Of a stretch of 23,717 nucleotides of DNA, positions 6,421 to 18,340 are shown piece after piece. The stretch is from Alphaproteobacteria bacterium. GTDB lineage: Bacteria; Pseudomonadota; Alphaproteobacteria; RF32; UBA3637. Location: the NCBI GenBank assembly GCA_017632555.1, contig JAGBRF010000152.1, positions 1 to 23,717 on the forward strand. The letters run 5' to 3'. Position 1 is the stretch's first letter; each line of letters opens with the position of its first letter. The notes under the pieces were generated by a model that did not search any database, had not been told where the DNA came from, and saw only the letters and a program-made list of their open reading frames with translations. A program made the position numbers and the translations under genes.

Positions 6421-7193
6421 TATTTCAATTCAACGACTATTGGCGCATGATCCGATGGCTTTTCACATGACCGGTATTCTTTCAACACATCTGCCCGTGT
6501 TGTTTTCCCCTTAAACAAAGCGGAAGACAAAAAGATATAATCCAAAAAAATACCGTGATTACGTGGCCATGCACCGCCTTGAAAGTCCCAAAAGGTATAA
6601 AATTCTTCATCTTTATGAAAATCACGCATCGGATTTTCCACAGGCAACGTCAAAAGTTCACGAAAAGCCGCACGTACAGGCGGTATCATCAAAACGCTGT
6701 TTTCAAAAAGTGCCGGATTATAAACATCTTTATCTTGTTCAATAACATTAAAATCCCCGCCGATGATGTAATTTTCCGTTTGTTCAAGGTGTTTTTTCAA
6801 CGCCGACAACCATTTTAATTTATATTCCAATCGGGAAGTGTCTGTCGGATTATTCATCGGCGCTTGTCCGTTTGGCACATAAACGCTGATTAAATGCGTT
6901 CCATCGGATTGTTCAGCTTCCACAAAACGTGCTTGGTCTTCGAATCCAATCAAAGCCGTTGATTTTAATTTAATCGGCTCTTTACTTAAAATGGCGACTC
7001 CGTTCCATGATTTTTGACCCGAAATAACGCTTTCATAACCGGCGGCACGTAATTCAAAAAAGGGAAATTTATCTTCTTCAACTTTTATTTCCTGCAAAAA
7101 AACAACGTCCGGTTTTTCCTTTTCCAGCAAAGAAAGCAACAACTCCATTCTTGCCCGAATCGATGCCACATTCCAAGAAATAATTTTTTTCAT
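6420..7193 (-). CDS. xthA: Exodeoxyribonuclease III
   Basis: ExoIII is the main base-excision repair AP endonuclease and 3'-5' exonuclease. The 257-aa protein has the standard length and all core motifs of the endonuclease/exonuclease/phosphatase fold: S-W-N-V-A-S-I-R-A-R with Asn8, F-L-Q-E-I-K with metal ligand Glu35, W-N-G-V-A-I-L-S, V-Y-V-P-N-G, G-G-D-F-N-V, F-L-D-Y-I-F-L-S and the final S-D-H-A-P-I with the catalytic His. The start follows AAAGGAGAAAAAGCA. It diverges from the HExxH-protein gene, with only 35 bases between the two start codons. Confidence 0.96.
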   Translation of the reverse strand: MKKIISWNVASIRARMELLLSLLEKEKPDVVFLQEIKVEEDKFPFFELRAAGYESVISGQKSWNGVAILSKEPIKLKSTALIGFEDQARFVEAEQSDGTHLISVYVPNGQAPMNNPTDTSRLEYKLKWLSALKKHLEQTENYIIGGDFNVIEQDKDVYNPALFENSVLMIPPVRAAFRELLTLPVENPMRDFHKDEEFYTFWDFQGGAWPRNHGIFLDYIFLSSALFKGKTTRADVLKEYRSCEKPSDHAPIVVELK

Positions 7194-7220
7194 TGCTTTT
7201 TCTCCTTTTTACTTTATAAT
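7193..7220 (+). promoter_or_regulatory. Promoter of the HExxH-protein gene, likely leaderless
   Basis: TTGCTT (7193-7198), a 16-base spacer, and a perfect TATAAT (7215-7220). The predicted start is near 7227, and the ATG is at 7229. No ribosome site is present. Confidence 0.6.
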
Positions 7221-7228
7221 TCGTTCTT

Positions 7229-7870
7229 ATGAGAAACAAGTATAAACTTTTTTTACCGATTGTCATTCTTTTTTTGGGCTTTTCCGCATTTGCCGAATGC
7301 CCAAGCATGAAAGAACCAAAATTGGACATTCATTTTAAGTATGGCAAAATCCATTACATCAACAACAAAAGCAGTGACGAATTTCCGGCAACGCCGTATT
7401 CTTCCGTTATGGGTTTAACGGTGACAAGTTTGCAAAACGGGGTCAATGCTCAATCCGAAGTAAAAACAAATCCAAGCGGTGGCTTTTGCGTTTATCCGCG
7501 CACATTAAAAGTGGTTATCGGATACCCGCGCGTTGATGTTTATATCGATAAAAAATACAGACCGGGCACTTGCAATTATAAAGTTGTGAAGGAACATGAA
7601 AATTATCATGCCCGCGTTCAACTGGAAGGATTGAAATTCTTTTCCGGAAAAATAAAAAGCGCTTACAAAGTCGCTTTATTAAAAGTCAAACCGGTTGAAA
7701 TCAGCGATCCAAGTGAAGCTATGCAAGCCAACAGCCAAATAGTCGAACAAATCAAAGCTGACGTACAACCTTTGTTGGAATACGTAAATAAACGGCTAAC
7801 CGAAGAAAACATGGTCATCGATACTGAAACTTCTTATGAAGAAGAAAGCAGAAAATGTCCGAAATGGTAA
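7229..7870 (+). CDS. Secreted protein with HExxH motif, putative zinc peptidase (DUF922-like)
   Basis: A 213-aa protein with a signal peptide (MRNKYKLFLPIVILFLGFSA, then F-A before E23). The mature part carries E-H-E-N-Y-H-A-R-V, an HExxH zinc-binding motif at His123-Glu124-His127. It is preceded by a beta-rich segment with Cys87 and Cys115 and followed by an amphipathic helix region and the ending S-R-K-C-P-K-W. This topology (cysteine-flanked strands, then HExxH, then a Cys-Trp end) resembles the DUF922 group of predicted secreted Zn-dependent proteases, but sequence similarity is weak and I could not test it. The four cysteines of the mature part could form disulfides in the periplasm. It sits just before a peptidoglycan carboxypeptidase gene. 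Confidence 0.8.
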   Translation: MRNKYKLFLPIVILFLGFSAFAECPSMKEPKLDIHFKYGKIHYINNKSSDEFPATPYSSVMGLTVTSLQNGVNAQSEVKTNPSGGFCVYPRTLKVVIGYPRVDVYIDKKYRPGTCNYKVVKEHENYHARVQLEGLKFFSGKIKSAYKVALLKVKPVEISDPSEAMQANSQIVEQIKADVQPLLEYVNKRLTEENMVIDTETSYEEESRKCPKW

Positions 7871-7949
7871 TTTTTTATATCTTATAAATCTTTTGTTAAG
7901 AATTATATCCAATAATAGATAACGTTGATTCTGATAAAGGGGTTATCTA

Positions 7950-9203
7950 TTGCTTAAAAAAATTGTTCTTTTACTTATTTGTTTCTTTGTCAGCCGGCCG
8001 GTTTTGGCTGTTTCAACACTGGTTGCCGATGTTCAAAGCGGTTACGTATTACACGCACAAAATGCCGACAAACAATTATATCCTGCCTCTTTAACAAAAG
8101 TTATGACATTATACATTACCTTTGATGCTTTGGAAAAAGGCATTATCGGAATGGATGATTTATTGCCTGTTTCAAAACACGCTGCCAGCCAACCGAAATC
8201 AAAACTTTATTTGAAAGAAGGTTCTGTTATTACCGTCCGCGATGCCATTTTGGCTTTGATTGTCAAATCCGCCAACGATGCCGCCGTTGTTTTAGCGGAA
8301 GGTTTAGCCCCGTCAGAAGAAGATTTTGCTTTGATGATGACCCGCTTTGCAAAGGATTTGGGATTGACACACACAACGTTCAAAAACGCTTCCGGCCTGC
8401 ATAACCCCGAACAAGTCACATCAGCAAAAGATATGGCCGTTTTGGCAATCGCTATGATCAATCATTTTCCGCAATATTATCCGTTGTTTTCAACAAAATC
8501 TTTCAAGTTCAACGGAAAAACATATTATTCACACAATGGCATTTTACTTTATTACAAAGGCGCAGAAGGTTTCAAAACAGGCTTTATTTCCGCAGTCGGA
8601 TACAACATTGTTTCAACGGCAAAACGTAACGGACGCACTTTGGTTGGCGTTGTTATCGGGGAAAACAGTTCGGAAAAACGTGACCGCAAAATGCGTTCTT
8701 TGTTAGACACCGGATTCAAAAAAGCAAAAGAAAAAGAAGAAGAATTGACAAAGTTGGGACAAAACCCGTTCTTAAAAAGAGCCTATATTTCCAAATCACA
8801 TCGTGACATTTACGATCCGGTTTTGATTGCCAGTGTGGCACGTACTCGTGCAAAAGTTTCCGAATTGACTGCCACAGGAAATCAAGTTTTATTAGCTTCG
8901 ATTCCTTTATCTTCGCTTGACGATGATACCATTTCGATTGAACAAGGCGACTATGCACCGGCAGATTGGAGCATTCAAATCGGCGCTTTTGCATCAAAAT
9001 CAAAGGCGGAAAAACAAGCACAAACAGCACAAGATATTTTGAAAATCAAAACAACATCAGTTGAATTACCGGCTCATTCATCATTGTTCCGTTCTCGCCT
9101 GTCGGGATTCGAAACAAAAGAAGATGCCGAAGCCGCTTGTAAAATTTTAGCCGGCAAATCAATGCCTTGTTTGGCGATTGCTCCCCGTAAAGGAATGTAT
9201 TAA
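7950..9203 (+). CDS. dacC: D-alanyl-D-alanine carboxypeptidase with C-terminal SPOR domain
   Basis: A penicillin-binding protein of the DacA/DacC/DacF type that trims the terminal D-Ala from peptidoglycan stem peptides in the periplasm. The 417-aa protein has a signal peptide (residues 1-20), then the three active-site motifs in order: S47-L-T-K50, S107-A-N109 and K209-T-G211. From about residue 333 there is a SPOR domain (W-S-I-Q-I-G-A-F-A-S-K-S-K-A to the end), which binds denuded glycans at division sites. This domain pairing is common in alphaproteobacteria. The start codon is TTG, chosen because the signal peptide begins there and AAGGGG lies upstream; no ATG is suitably placed. The symbol is family-level; dacF could equally be used. 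Confidence 0.93.
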   Translation: MLKKIVLLLICFFVSRPVLAVSTLVADVQSGYVLHAQNADKQLYPASLTKVMTLYITFDALEKGIIGMDDLLPVSKHAASQPKSKLYLKEGSVITVRDAILALIVKSANDAAVVLAEGLAPSEEDFALMMTRFAKDLGLTHTTFKNASGLHNPEQVTSAKDMAVLAIAMINHFPQYYPLFSTKSFKFNGKTYYSHNGILLYYKGAEGFKTGFISAVGYNIVSTAKRNGRTLVGVVIGENSSEKRDRKMRSLLDTGFKKAKEKEEELTKLGQNPFLKRAYISKSHRDIYDPVLIASVARTRAKVSELTATGNQVLLASIPLSSLDDDTISIEQGDYAPADWSIQIGAFASKSKAEKQAQTAQDILKIKTTSVELPAHSSLFRSRLSGFETKEDAEAACKILAGKSMPCLAIAPRKGMY

Positions 9204-9235
9204 AAATTTTGCTTTTCTTGTTTTTTGAACTATGC

Positions 9236-9241
9236 TATATT
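9236..9241 (+). promoter_or_regulatory. Possible -10 box before bamD
   Basis: TATATT at 9236-9241 in the 58-base gap after dacC, just before the AGGAAAAGGAAAA ribosome region of bamD. No well-spaced -35 box is visible. If used, it would start the long operon that runs to RNase J. Confidence 0.35.
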
Positions 9242-9261
9242 GCACAGGAAAAGGAAAAACG

Positions 9262-10005
9262 ATGAAAAAAATACTTTTAATTACTTTATTATGCTTGACT
9301 TTGGCCGCTTGTTCTTCTGATACGGTTATGCCGGAAAAGTCCGTTGGAACGCTTTACAACGAAGCGATGGATTATGTGGAAGATGAAAGTTACGCCAAAG
9401 CCATCAAATTATTTGATGAAGTCGAACGCCAACACCCCTATTCACCATGGGCGGCAAAAGCACAAATTATGACGGCTTATTTATATTACGTTCAACCGAA
9501 ATACACGGATGCCGTTTTGGCAATCAACCGTTTTTTAAGCTTGCACCCGGGAAACAAATATGCCCCTTACGCTTATTATTTAAAGGGTATGTGTTACTAT
9601 GAACAAATCACGGATACCAGTCGTTCTCAAATGGCAACAAAAGAAGCTTATGATGCTTTCAATCGGTTGATTGTTTTATATCCCGATTCCGAATATGCAA
9701 AAGATGCCGTTGCTAAAATGCGCCTGACACTGAATCACATGGCCGGCAAAGAAATGACCATTGGTCGTTATTATTTGAAACAAGGTAAATATGGTGCCGC
9801 ATTGAATCGCTTTGCAGATGTTGTTCGCAATTATCAAAATACGGAACAAGTGGAAGAAGCGTTGTATCGTTTAACCGAAACATATTTGATTTTGGGTTTA
9901 AGTGATGAAGCAAAACGTTCTGCCGCCGTTTTGGGATATAATTATCCGGCTTCGGAATGGTACAAAAAAGCATATAATTTAATGCAGGAAGAGAAAGCCA
10001 AATAA
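9262..10005 (+). CDS. bamD: Outer membrane protein assembly factor BamD (lipoprotein)
   Basis: BamD is an essential lipoprotein of the BAM complex that folds and inserts outer-membrane beta-barrels. The 247-aa protein starts at the ATG at 9262, chosen because it follows a purine-rich ribosome site and gives a proper lipoprotein signal (M-K-K-I-L-L-I-T-L-L-C, then L-A-A-C with lipidated Cys17). A longer frame from 9232 would bury the signal. The mature part is built of TPR-like helical hairpins (N-E-A-M-D-Y-V-E-D-E-S-Y-A-K-A; F-D-E-V-E-R-Q-H-P-Y-S-P-W-A; P-Y-A-Y-Y-L-K-G-M), the ComL/BamD signature. It is followed by recN one base after its stop, the usual alphaproteobacterial order. Confidence 0.95.
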   Translation: MKKILLITLLCLTLAACSSDTVMPEKSVGTLYNEAMDYVEDESYAKAIKLFDEVERQHPYSPWAAKAQIMTAYLYYVQPKYTDAVLAINRFLSLHPGNKYAPYAYYLKGMCYYEQITDTSRSQMATKEAYDAFNRLIVLYPDSEYAKDAVAKMRLTLNHMAGKEMTIGRYYLKQGKYGAALNRFADVVRNYQNTEQVEEALYRLTETYLILGLSDEAKRSAAVLGYNYPASEWYKKAYNLMQEEKAK

Positions 10006-10006
10006 A

Positions 10007-13740
<3,734 letters not shown>

Positions 13741-13780
13741 AAGTCTGTTAGACTGAAAAAACAAATGATGGGAAAATGAA

Positions 13781-16582
13781 ATGACTGATGAAAAAAACAA
13801 CGTTCAAACAGGTGCGAGTCCGGAGTATGTAGGGCCTCCCAAATCGCGCGCATTTCAAAGCAGTACAGCACCACAAGGCATGCCAAAAGTGGCACCTTCG
13901 GCGCCTCCCATGCCAAAACAAATCAGTCCGGATCAACAATTGGACGAACAAAGCATCTTGATGGACAACAGTACCTTTAAGGGCGATGGCGGTGATAACG
14001 AATTGCTTCGTGCGATTGCATCAGAAGAAAACGTTATGAAAATACCGGAAAAAAAGAAAAAAGAAAAGCAAAAGAAAGATTTCGACCTGAAAGATCTTAA
14101 AAAGTTCATAGATGATTTGTCTACGATGCACCAACAATGGAAGTTTTTCTATAAAGAAAATGAACGGACTTTCAACATATTAAACATCTTTTGGATGATT
14201 GCAAAAGTGTTGTTCTATTGTGCCGGGTTGGCGTTCTTTGCGTTATCTTCCTATTTTTATTTCACATTCGAAGATCAAATTCACGCTTATTTGAATAAAA
14301 AAGGTGTGGACAATATCACTTTTGAGAAAATTGATTATTCTTTGTCCGGTTTCATTCTTTATAATGTAAAGGAAAGAGACGGCCTGTTTTCAATCGACCA
14401 TATCCGCGCTCAATACAGCTTTGCGGATTTGTTGGAAAAGAAGATTCCTTTTGTCGGAATCGATACATTAAAAGTGCGTATTGAAGAAGGCGAAAACGCC
14501 AAAAATACGACACAAAAATTTGCAAAAACTTTGTATAATTTGGGTTTGTTCGATAACAGTTCCTTATTTTCCGTCAAAAATTTAAGATTGGACAATTCTG
14601 TTTTATACATCGGCGATAAAAAATATAACTTACCGGTCAACTTTTCCGGTATTGGTACCTTAAATCATCTGACTTTCCCGATTGTATTAAAGAATGAATA
14701 CGTAAATTTGGTTGCCAGTGTAGATGTTGATATTTCATCTTCATCAGCTACATGGAAATTGGATGTTACCAACGGATCTTTAACATTACCGAACTTAGGT
14801 TCAAAAGATTTAAGAGGAACGGCAAACTTTACAACATCAAGGGGAACTTTGGTTTCTGCCAGCTTCTCGGGACAATTAAAGGACGATGAAGAAACAAAGG
14901 ATGTTACCGTGAACTTGTCAAGAAACGGTCAGGAAGCTTGGTCGGCCCGTATCGGTTTAACCATTCCGCAGAGAAATGCCCCGCCCACTGTTTATCTGTT
15001 GAACTTATCAAATGTTTTGTTCGGAAAAGACTTAAAATCATTCAGAACGGATGCGCCTATTTCCATCAAAGCAACAAATTTCCAATTTTCAAAATTCGGT
15101 GCTGATGAAATCAAACTCAATTTAAGGGGTGCATTGACTTGCAATATGGACATTTGCACTTATTTCATCAGAGAAAAATCGGAAATGATCATGTTGACAC
15201 CGGTTTATTCTTTCTATGAAACGGACTTATTTGCAGCATATTCTGTTTTGGAAATCGCACCATCAAAAGAACCGGCTATGTTGTTGAGAAAAGACGGCGT
15301 TCAATTTAATATTTATTCCGCACCCAGTTCGTTGTCTTTAAGAAAACGGTCGAATATCGATACGGCAAATCAAAACGTTGTGGTTGATTTAGCACACTCA
15401 CATATAAACGCTTCGTTTAATTTTAAAGATAAAAATACTGCTTTGGAACTTTCCAGCAGCTTTGACAGAATTGACGAACCGACTTTCTTGTTGGAAAAAG
15501 GTGATTTGCACTTAAAACTGTCCGAACAAGGTTTGACAACACAAATGGAAGCCAGAAAAGCACGCTTCAAAGACTTCCCTTATTTCAAACCGGAATTCAG
15601 TATGAAATTGACGGTGTTGCCGGATTATTATTTCAGTGGCATTTTGAGAAGCTCGAGAAACAACATATCAGTGACCATGAATGGCTATTATAACCCGTAT
15701 AACTTTGGTGTTTTAATGGCTGTTCAAACAACCGAACCGATTGTATTTGGTGAAAATCGTCCCTTACCGCACGAAATATCATCACTGGTCAGCGAACGAA
15801 TAACAGATGTGTCCGGCAAAGTCAGTTTAAAGGGTGAAATACACTACAAGGGTCCTCGTGTTATCAGTGGTCCGTTGAAAGTAAAACTTGATGATTTGTC
15901 GTTTAAATACGGTAATACAGAAGTCAAGAATATGAATACTGTTTTGAATATTTCACAATTGTTGCCTTTCGGGGCCCAAGGTGTACAGAACATTTATGCA
16001 GAATCCGTAACGAACATCTTGCCGTTTAAGAATGTCAATACGCAAATTTTCTTTGATGCCAACAGAAAACAATTTAACTTCTCATCATTATCAGCTGATG
16101 TAGCGGGTTATTCGTTGCTTATCGATCCGATGTGGTACAGTTACACTTCGCCGATTTACAACTTTAACTTCAAAGGACGCTTGGTACCAGCTCAAAACAT
16201 TTTGAACGGAACAACGTTGAATGATGTTAAAATAAAGGGAAATGCTTATGTCACTTTGGCTTTGCAAATGGAAGATGCAAATGTGGCATTGAAGACAATG
16301 GAATTTTCCGTCCCGTCCGAAGGTACGATTTACTATACACCAAAGGTTTACAAAGCACAGGAATTGGAAAACTTAAAACAATTGGATTTCAGAAACTTGG
16401 CTGTTTACTTAATCGGACAAGGTGAAGAAAACGAATTGATTTTCTCCAGTGAAAACAAATCCAACAAGGTTAAAAAGAAAACAAATTTCCGTATGAAAGT
16501 CAAAAAGCCTTTGTCAGAATTTATTTTACCGCAAAAGACGGTTATTCCGGATTTCGTTGCGGAAGAAAAAGGACGCTTTTAA
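13781..16582 (+). CDS. Large membrane-anchored periplasmic protein, YdbH/AsmA-like
   Basis: A 933-aa protein in three parts. Residues 1 to about 135 are predicted cytoplasmic, Pro/Gln-rich at first, then strongly basic (K-K-K-K-E-K-Q-K-K). A single membrane segment follows at about 137-160. The remaining 770 residues are predicted periplasmic and beta-rich. The first periplasmic stretch (I-D-Y-S-L-S-G-F-I-L-Y-N-V-K...Y-S-F-A-D-L-L...I-D-T-L-K-V-R-I) and the C-terminal stretch (D-L-S-F-K-Y-G-N-T-E-V-K-N...E-G-T-I-Y-Y-T-P) resemble AsmA-like YdbH proteins, which form bridge-like grooves for lipid transport between membranes. The long cytoplasmic N-terminus is unusual for that family. It lies in the operon between ligA and two membrane proteins. 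Its family is inferred from patterns; that it is a real gene is certain. Confidence 0.82.
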   Translation: MTDEKNNVQTGASPEYVGPPKSRAFQSSTAPQGMPKVAPSAPPMPKQISPDQQLDEQSILMDNSTFKGDGGDNELLRAIASEENVMKIPEKKKKEKQKKDFDLKDLKKFIDDLSTMHQQWKFFYKENERTFNILNIFWMIAKVLFYCAGLAFFALSSYFYFTFEDQIHAYLNKKGVDNITFEKIDYSLSGFILYNVKERDGLFSIDHIRAQYSFADLLEKKIPFVGIDTLKVRIEEGENAKNTTQKFAKTLYNLGLFDNSSLFSVKNLRLDNSVLYIGDKKYNLPVNFSGIGTLNHLTFPIVLKNEYVNLVASVDVDISSSSATWKLDVTNGSLTLPNLGSKDLRGTANFTTSRGTLVSASFSGQLKDDEETKDVTVNLSRNGQEAWSARIGLTIPQRNAPPTVYLLNLSNVLFGKDLKSFRTDAPISIKATNFQFSKFGADEIKLNLRGALTCNMDICTYFIREKSEMIMLTPVYSFYETDLFAAYSVLEIAPSKEPAMLLRKDGVQFNIYSAPSSLSLRKRSNIDTANQNVVVDLAHSHINASFNFKDKNTALELSSSFDRIDEPTFLLEKGDLHLKLSEQGLTTQMEARKARFKDFPYFKPEFSMKLTVLPDYYFSGILRSSRNNISVTMNGYYNPYNFGVLMAVQTTEPIVFGENRPLPHEISSLVSERITDVSGKVSLKGEIHYKGPRVISGPLKVKLDDLSFKYGNTEVKNMNTVLNISQLLPFGAQGVQNIYAESVTNILPFKNVNTQIFFDANRKQFNFSSLSADVAGYSLLIDPMWYSYTSPIYNFNFKGRLVPAQNILNGTTLNDVKIKGNAYVTLALQMEDANVALKTMEFSVPSEGTIYYTPKVYKAQELENLKQLDFRNLAVYLIGQGEENELIFSSENKSNKVKKKTNFRMKVKKPLSEFILPQKTVIPDFVAEEKGRF

Positions 16583-16585
16583 TTG

Positions 16586-17005
16586 ATGTTGGCTTTCCTT
16601 TTTTTCCTGTTGATTATCTTATGGGGAACGATTTTAATTCAAACGCATAGCTTTGTAGTTTGCTTTTGCGCTTTATTGGCAATTGCAGTTATTTTCGTGT
16701 TGTCCAAAAATCAAAACGTAAAATTACCCAAAACAAAATTATTACCCAGCAAAATTATTTTAACAATATCGTTTTGGTCGTGCGTTGCTTTTTGTCTGAA
16801 TGCCTATCAAAAAAGCGTCAACTGTTTGAATTGCCAATTATCTCATTGGAAGACGGTTTCAGAACCTCATTTCACAAACGGGTGGAATTTCCAAAACATC
16901 AAAAATATATGGATTATGTACCCGCGCTTTGTGGTGATTATCGGTTTATTTACCCTGTGGGCAATTGCATTTGTTTATGCAATGAAAAAGGAGAATAAAA
17001 AATGA
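16586..17005 (+). CDS. Small membrane protein of unknown function
   Basis: A 139-aa protein with a hydrophobic N-terminus (two close segments, about residues 1-17 and 22-40), a third segment near residues 55-73 (I-I-L-T-I-S-F-W-S-C-V-A-F-C-L) and a fourth at the C-terminus (Y-P-R-F-V-V-I-I-G-L-F-T-L-W-A-I-A-F-V-Y-A). A loop holds the pair C-L-N-C, not clearly a known metal or thiol motif. I chose the ATG at 16586; a TTG directly before it touches the preceding stop. Its TGA stop overlaps the next start (ATGA), so the two are coupled. Its place before birA matches the nuo operon end of many alphaproteobacteria, but I see no convincing NuoJ similarity. Confidence 0.75.
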   Translation: MLAFLFFLLIILWGTILIQTHSFVVCFCALLAIAVIFVLSKNQNVKLPKTKLLPSKIILTISFWSCVAFCLNAYQKSVNCLNCQLSHWKTVSEPHFTNGWNFQNIKNIWIMYPRFVVIIGLFTLWAIAFVYAMKKENKK

Positions 17006-17655
17006 TGGATATATCCTTTTTCACGGGGTTATGGATTGCCTTTTTTGTCGTTGCATTGGGATCGTTTTTTGTTTTCTTTGCCAAACAATTCAAAACTTTT
17101 GTATTGGGTTGCGCTTTAAGTTTATCGGGTATCAACATCCAAATTTTGAACTTTGATATTTTCCGTGAATCAAAAACGGGACAAGTCATCATCGTTGCCC
17201 TGTGGATTTTATTTTTATTCGAAATGATTGCATTCAAATATGCTCTGTCAACCGAATCAAAAATAAATAAAATGTTCTTCGGCCTGCCACTTTTAGCCTT
17301 TGTTTCAACGGCGGTTTCGTTGGATTTATTGACACTGGCATTTGGGTTATCATTGTTTGCCATTACATTTGCCGTATTTGGTGCATTAAAGGGACAAAAA
17401 AAAGAAAAATTGTTTATCGCCATTCAAAAAATGGGCATTGCTTTTTTAGGTTATGCTTATGGTATGGCCATTTTATTTACACGTGAAGCAACAACATCTT
17501 TTGGTCTGTTGAGAAAAGAATTATGCTTTAAAGCGGGTCGAGAAAACGGTCTGGACGAATGGACAATATTGGGTGTCGGGTTGGTTGTTTTGGCTGTTGT
17601 TATTGAACTGTATGCCGTTATTCCTTTGATTGGAAAGAAAAATGAAAAAGTTTGA
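17002..17655 (+). CDS. Multi-pass membrane protein, possibly a degenerate NuoK/NuoN-like protein
   Basis: A 217-aa protein with about six membrane segments. It starts at ATGATG after AAAGGAG; the first ATG overlaps the previous stop. The first 80 residues follow a NuoK-like outline: a first helix, V-L-G-C-A-L-S-L-S-G-I-N-I-Q-I-L where NuoK has its 'ElmLnavNL' helix, then T-G-Q-V-I-I-V-A-L-W-I-L-F-L-F-E-M where NuoK has 'GQ..a....AAaEaaiGLA'. The first conserved Glu is missing; the second is kept. The second half (L-D-L-L-T-L-A-F-G-L-S-L-F-A-I-T-F-A-V-F...) faintly recalls a NuoM/NuoN helix pair without its key Glu. This could be chance among hydrophobic sequences. It overlaps birA by 14 bases. 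Confidence 0.75.
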   Translation: MMDISFFTGLWIAFFVVALGSFFVFFAKQFKTFVLGCALSLSGINIQILNFDIFRESKTGQVIIVALWILFLFEMIAFKYALSTESKINKMFFGLPLLAFVSTAVSLDLLTLAFGLSLFAITFAVFGALKGQKKEKLFIAIQKMGIAFLGYAYGMAILFTREATTSFGLLRKELCFKAGRENGLDEWTILGVGLVVLAVVIELYAVIPLIGKKNEKV

Positions 17656-18340
17656 AATCGTTTTTGAAAAAGTTTGTTCCAGTACGAATGATATAGCAAA
17701 GGAATTGCCACCCTATACTGCTGTTTATGCTGAACGTCAAACAAACGGACGCGGACGAATGGGTCGGTCTTGGCAAGACGGACTAGGTAATTTGATGACC
17801 AGCATTGTTTTACCCAAACCGAAACAAGCACAACTTTTTTCTTTTTTGGCATCTTTGGCGGTGGCACAAAGCATTGCCTTTTTGTCCCCGCGCATTAAAT
17901 GGCCCAATGACATATTGATTGATAACAAAAAAGTTTGCGGTATTTTATTGGAAACGTTCAATGATAAGCTTATTATCGGCATTGGCGTCAACATTGAAAA
18001 TCACCCGAACGGCGGAACGCTTTACCCGACAACGTGCTTAAAAGAACACGGACGAGCCGTTGAAGCAAAAACATTATTATCGGAAATTATACAAAATCTT
18101 TCTTTTCTGATAGAATGCTTTGATAAAAAGGGCTTTGAGCCAATTCGTATGGATTGGTTGGAATTTGCTTGCGGTATAGGTCAACCGATTACCGTCAATT
18201 TGCCAAACAAGTCTGTTGAAGGTATATTCAGCGGACTAAATGAAAACGGCGCACTTATTTTAACAAATAAAAATCAAACGCAATTTATCACAGCGGGCGA
18301 TGTTTTTATGATTGATGAAAAAAAGGATAACAATGAATAA
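17642..18340 (+). CDS. birA: Biotin--[acetyl-CoA-carboxylase] ligase
   Basis: BirA activates biotin with ATP and attaches it to the carrier protein of acetyl-CoA carboxylase. The 232-aa protein has the catalytic core only: S-S-T-N-D (residues 13-17), the biotinyl-AMP loop N-G-R-G-R-M-G-R-S-W (35-44), K-W-P-N-D-I and K-V-C-G-I-L-L-E, and a short C-terminal domain. No DNA-binding domain is present, so it is not a repressor of the E. coli kind. The ATG at 17642 is preferred over 17630 because GGAAAG lies just before it and the core begins at once. It overlaps the preceding membrane gene by 14 bases and the RNase J gene by 8. Order birA-RNase J is standard in alphaproteobacteria. Confidence 0.95.
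   Translation: MKKFEIVFEKVCSSTNDIAKELPPYTAVYAERQTNGRGRMGRSWQDGLGNLMTSIVLPKPKQAQLFSFLASLAVAQSIAFLSPRIKWPNDILIDNKKVCGILLETFNDKLIIGIGVNIENHPNGGTLYPTTCLKEHGRAVEAKTLLSEIIQNLSFLIECFDKKGFEPIRMDWLEFACGIGQPITVNLPNKSVEGIFSGLNENGALILTNKNQTQFITAGDVFMIDEKKDNNE

Noticed and set aside
13741..13760. Small hairpin AGTCT-GTT-AGACT between ligA and the YdbH-like gene
   Set aside because: Only a 5-bp stem, and no T-run follows on the plus strand, so it is not a convincing terminator; the operon probably continues.
16982..17060. Fusion of the two small membrane proteins by reading through the TGA at 17003-17005
   Set aside because: The second protein is in a different frame; reading through gives an unrelated short peptide, so the ATGA overlap is ordinary coupling.
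16950..17423. Minus-strand open frame of 157 codons over the small membrane proteins
   Set aside because: It lies opposite two coupled plus-strand genes in a plus-strand operon and has no promoter or ribosome site of its own.
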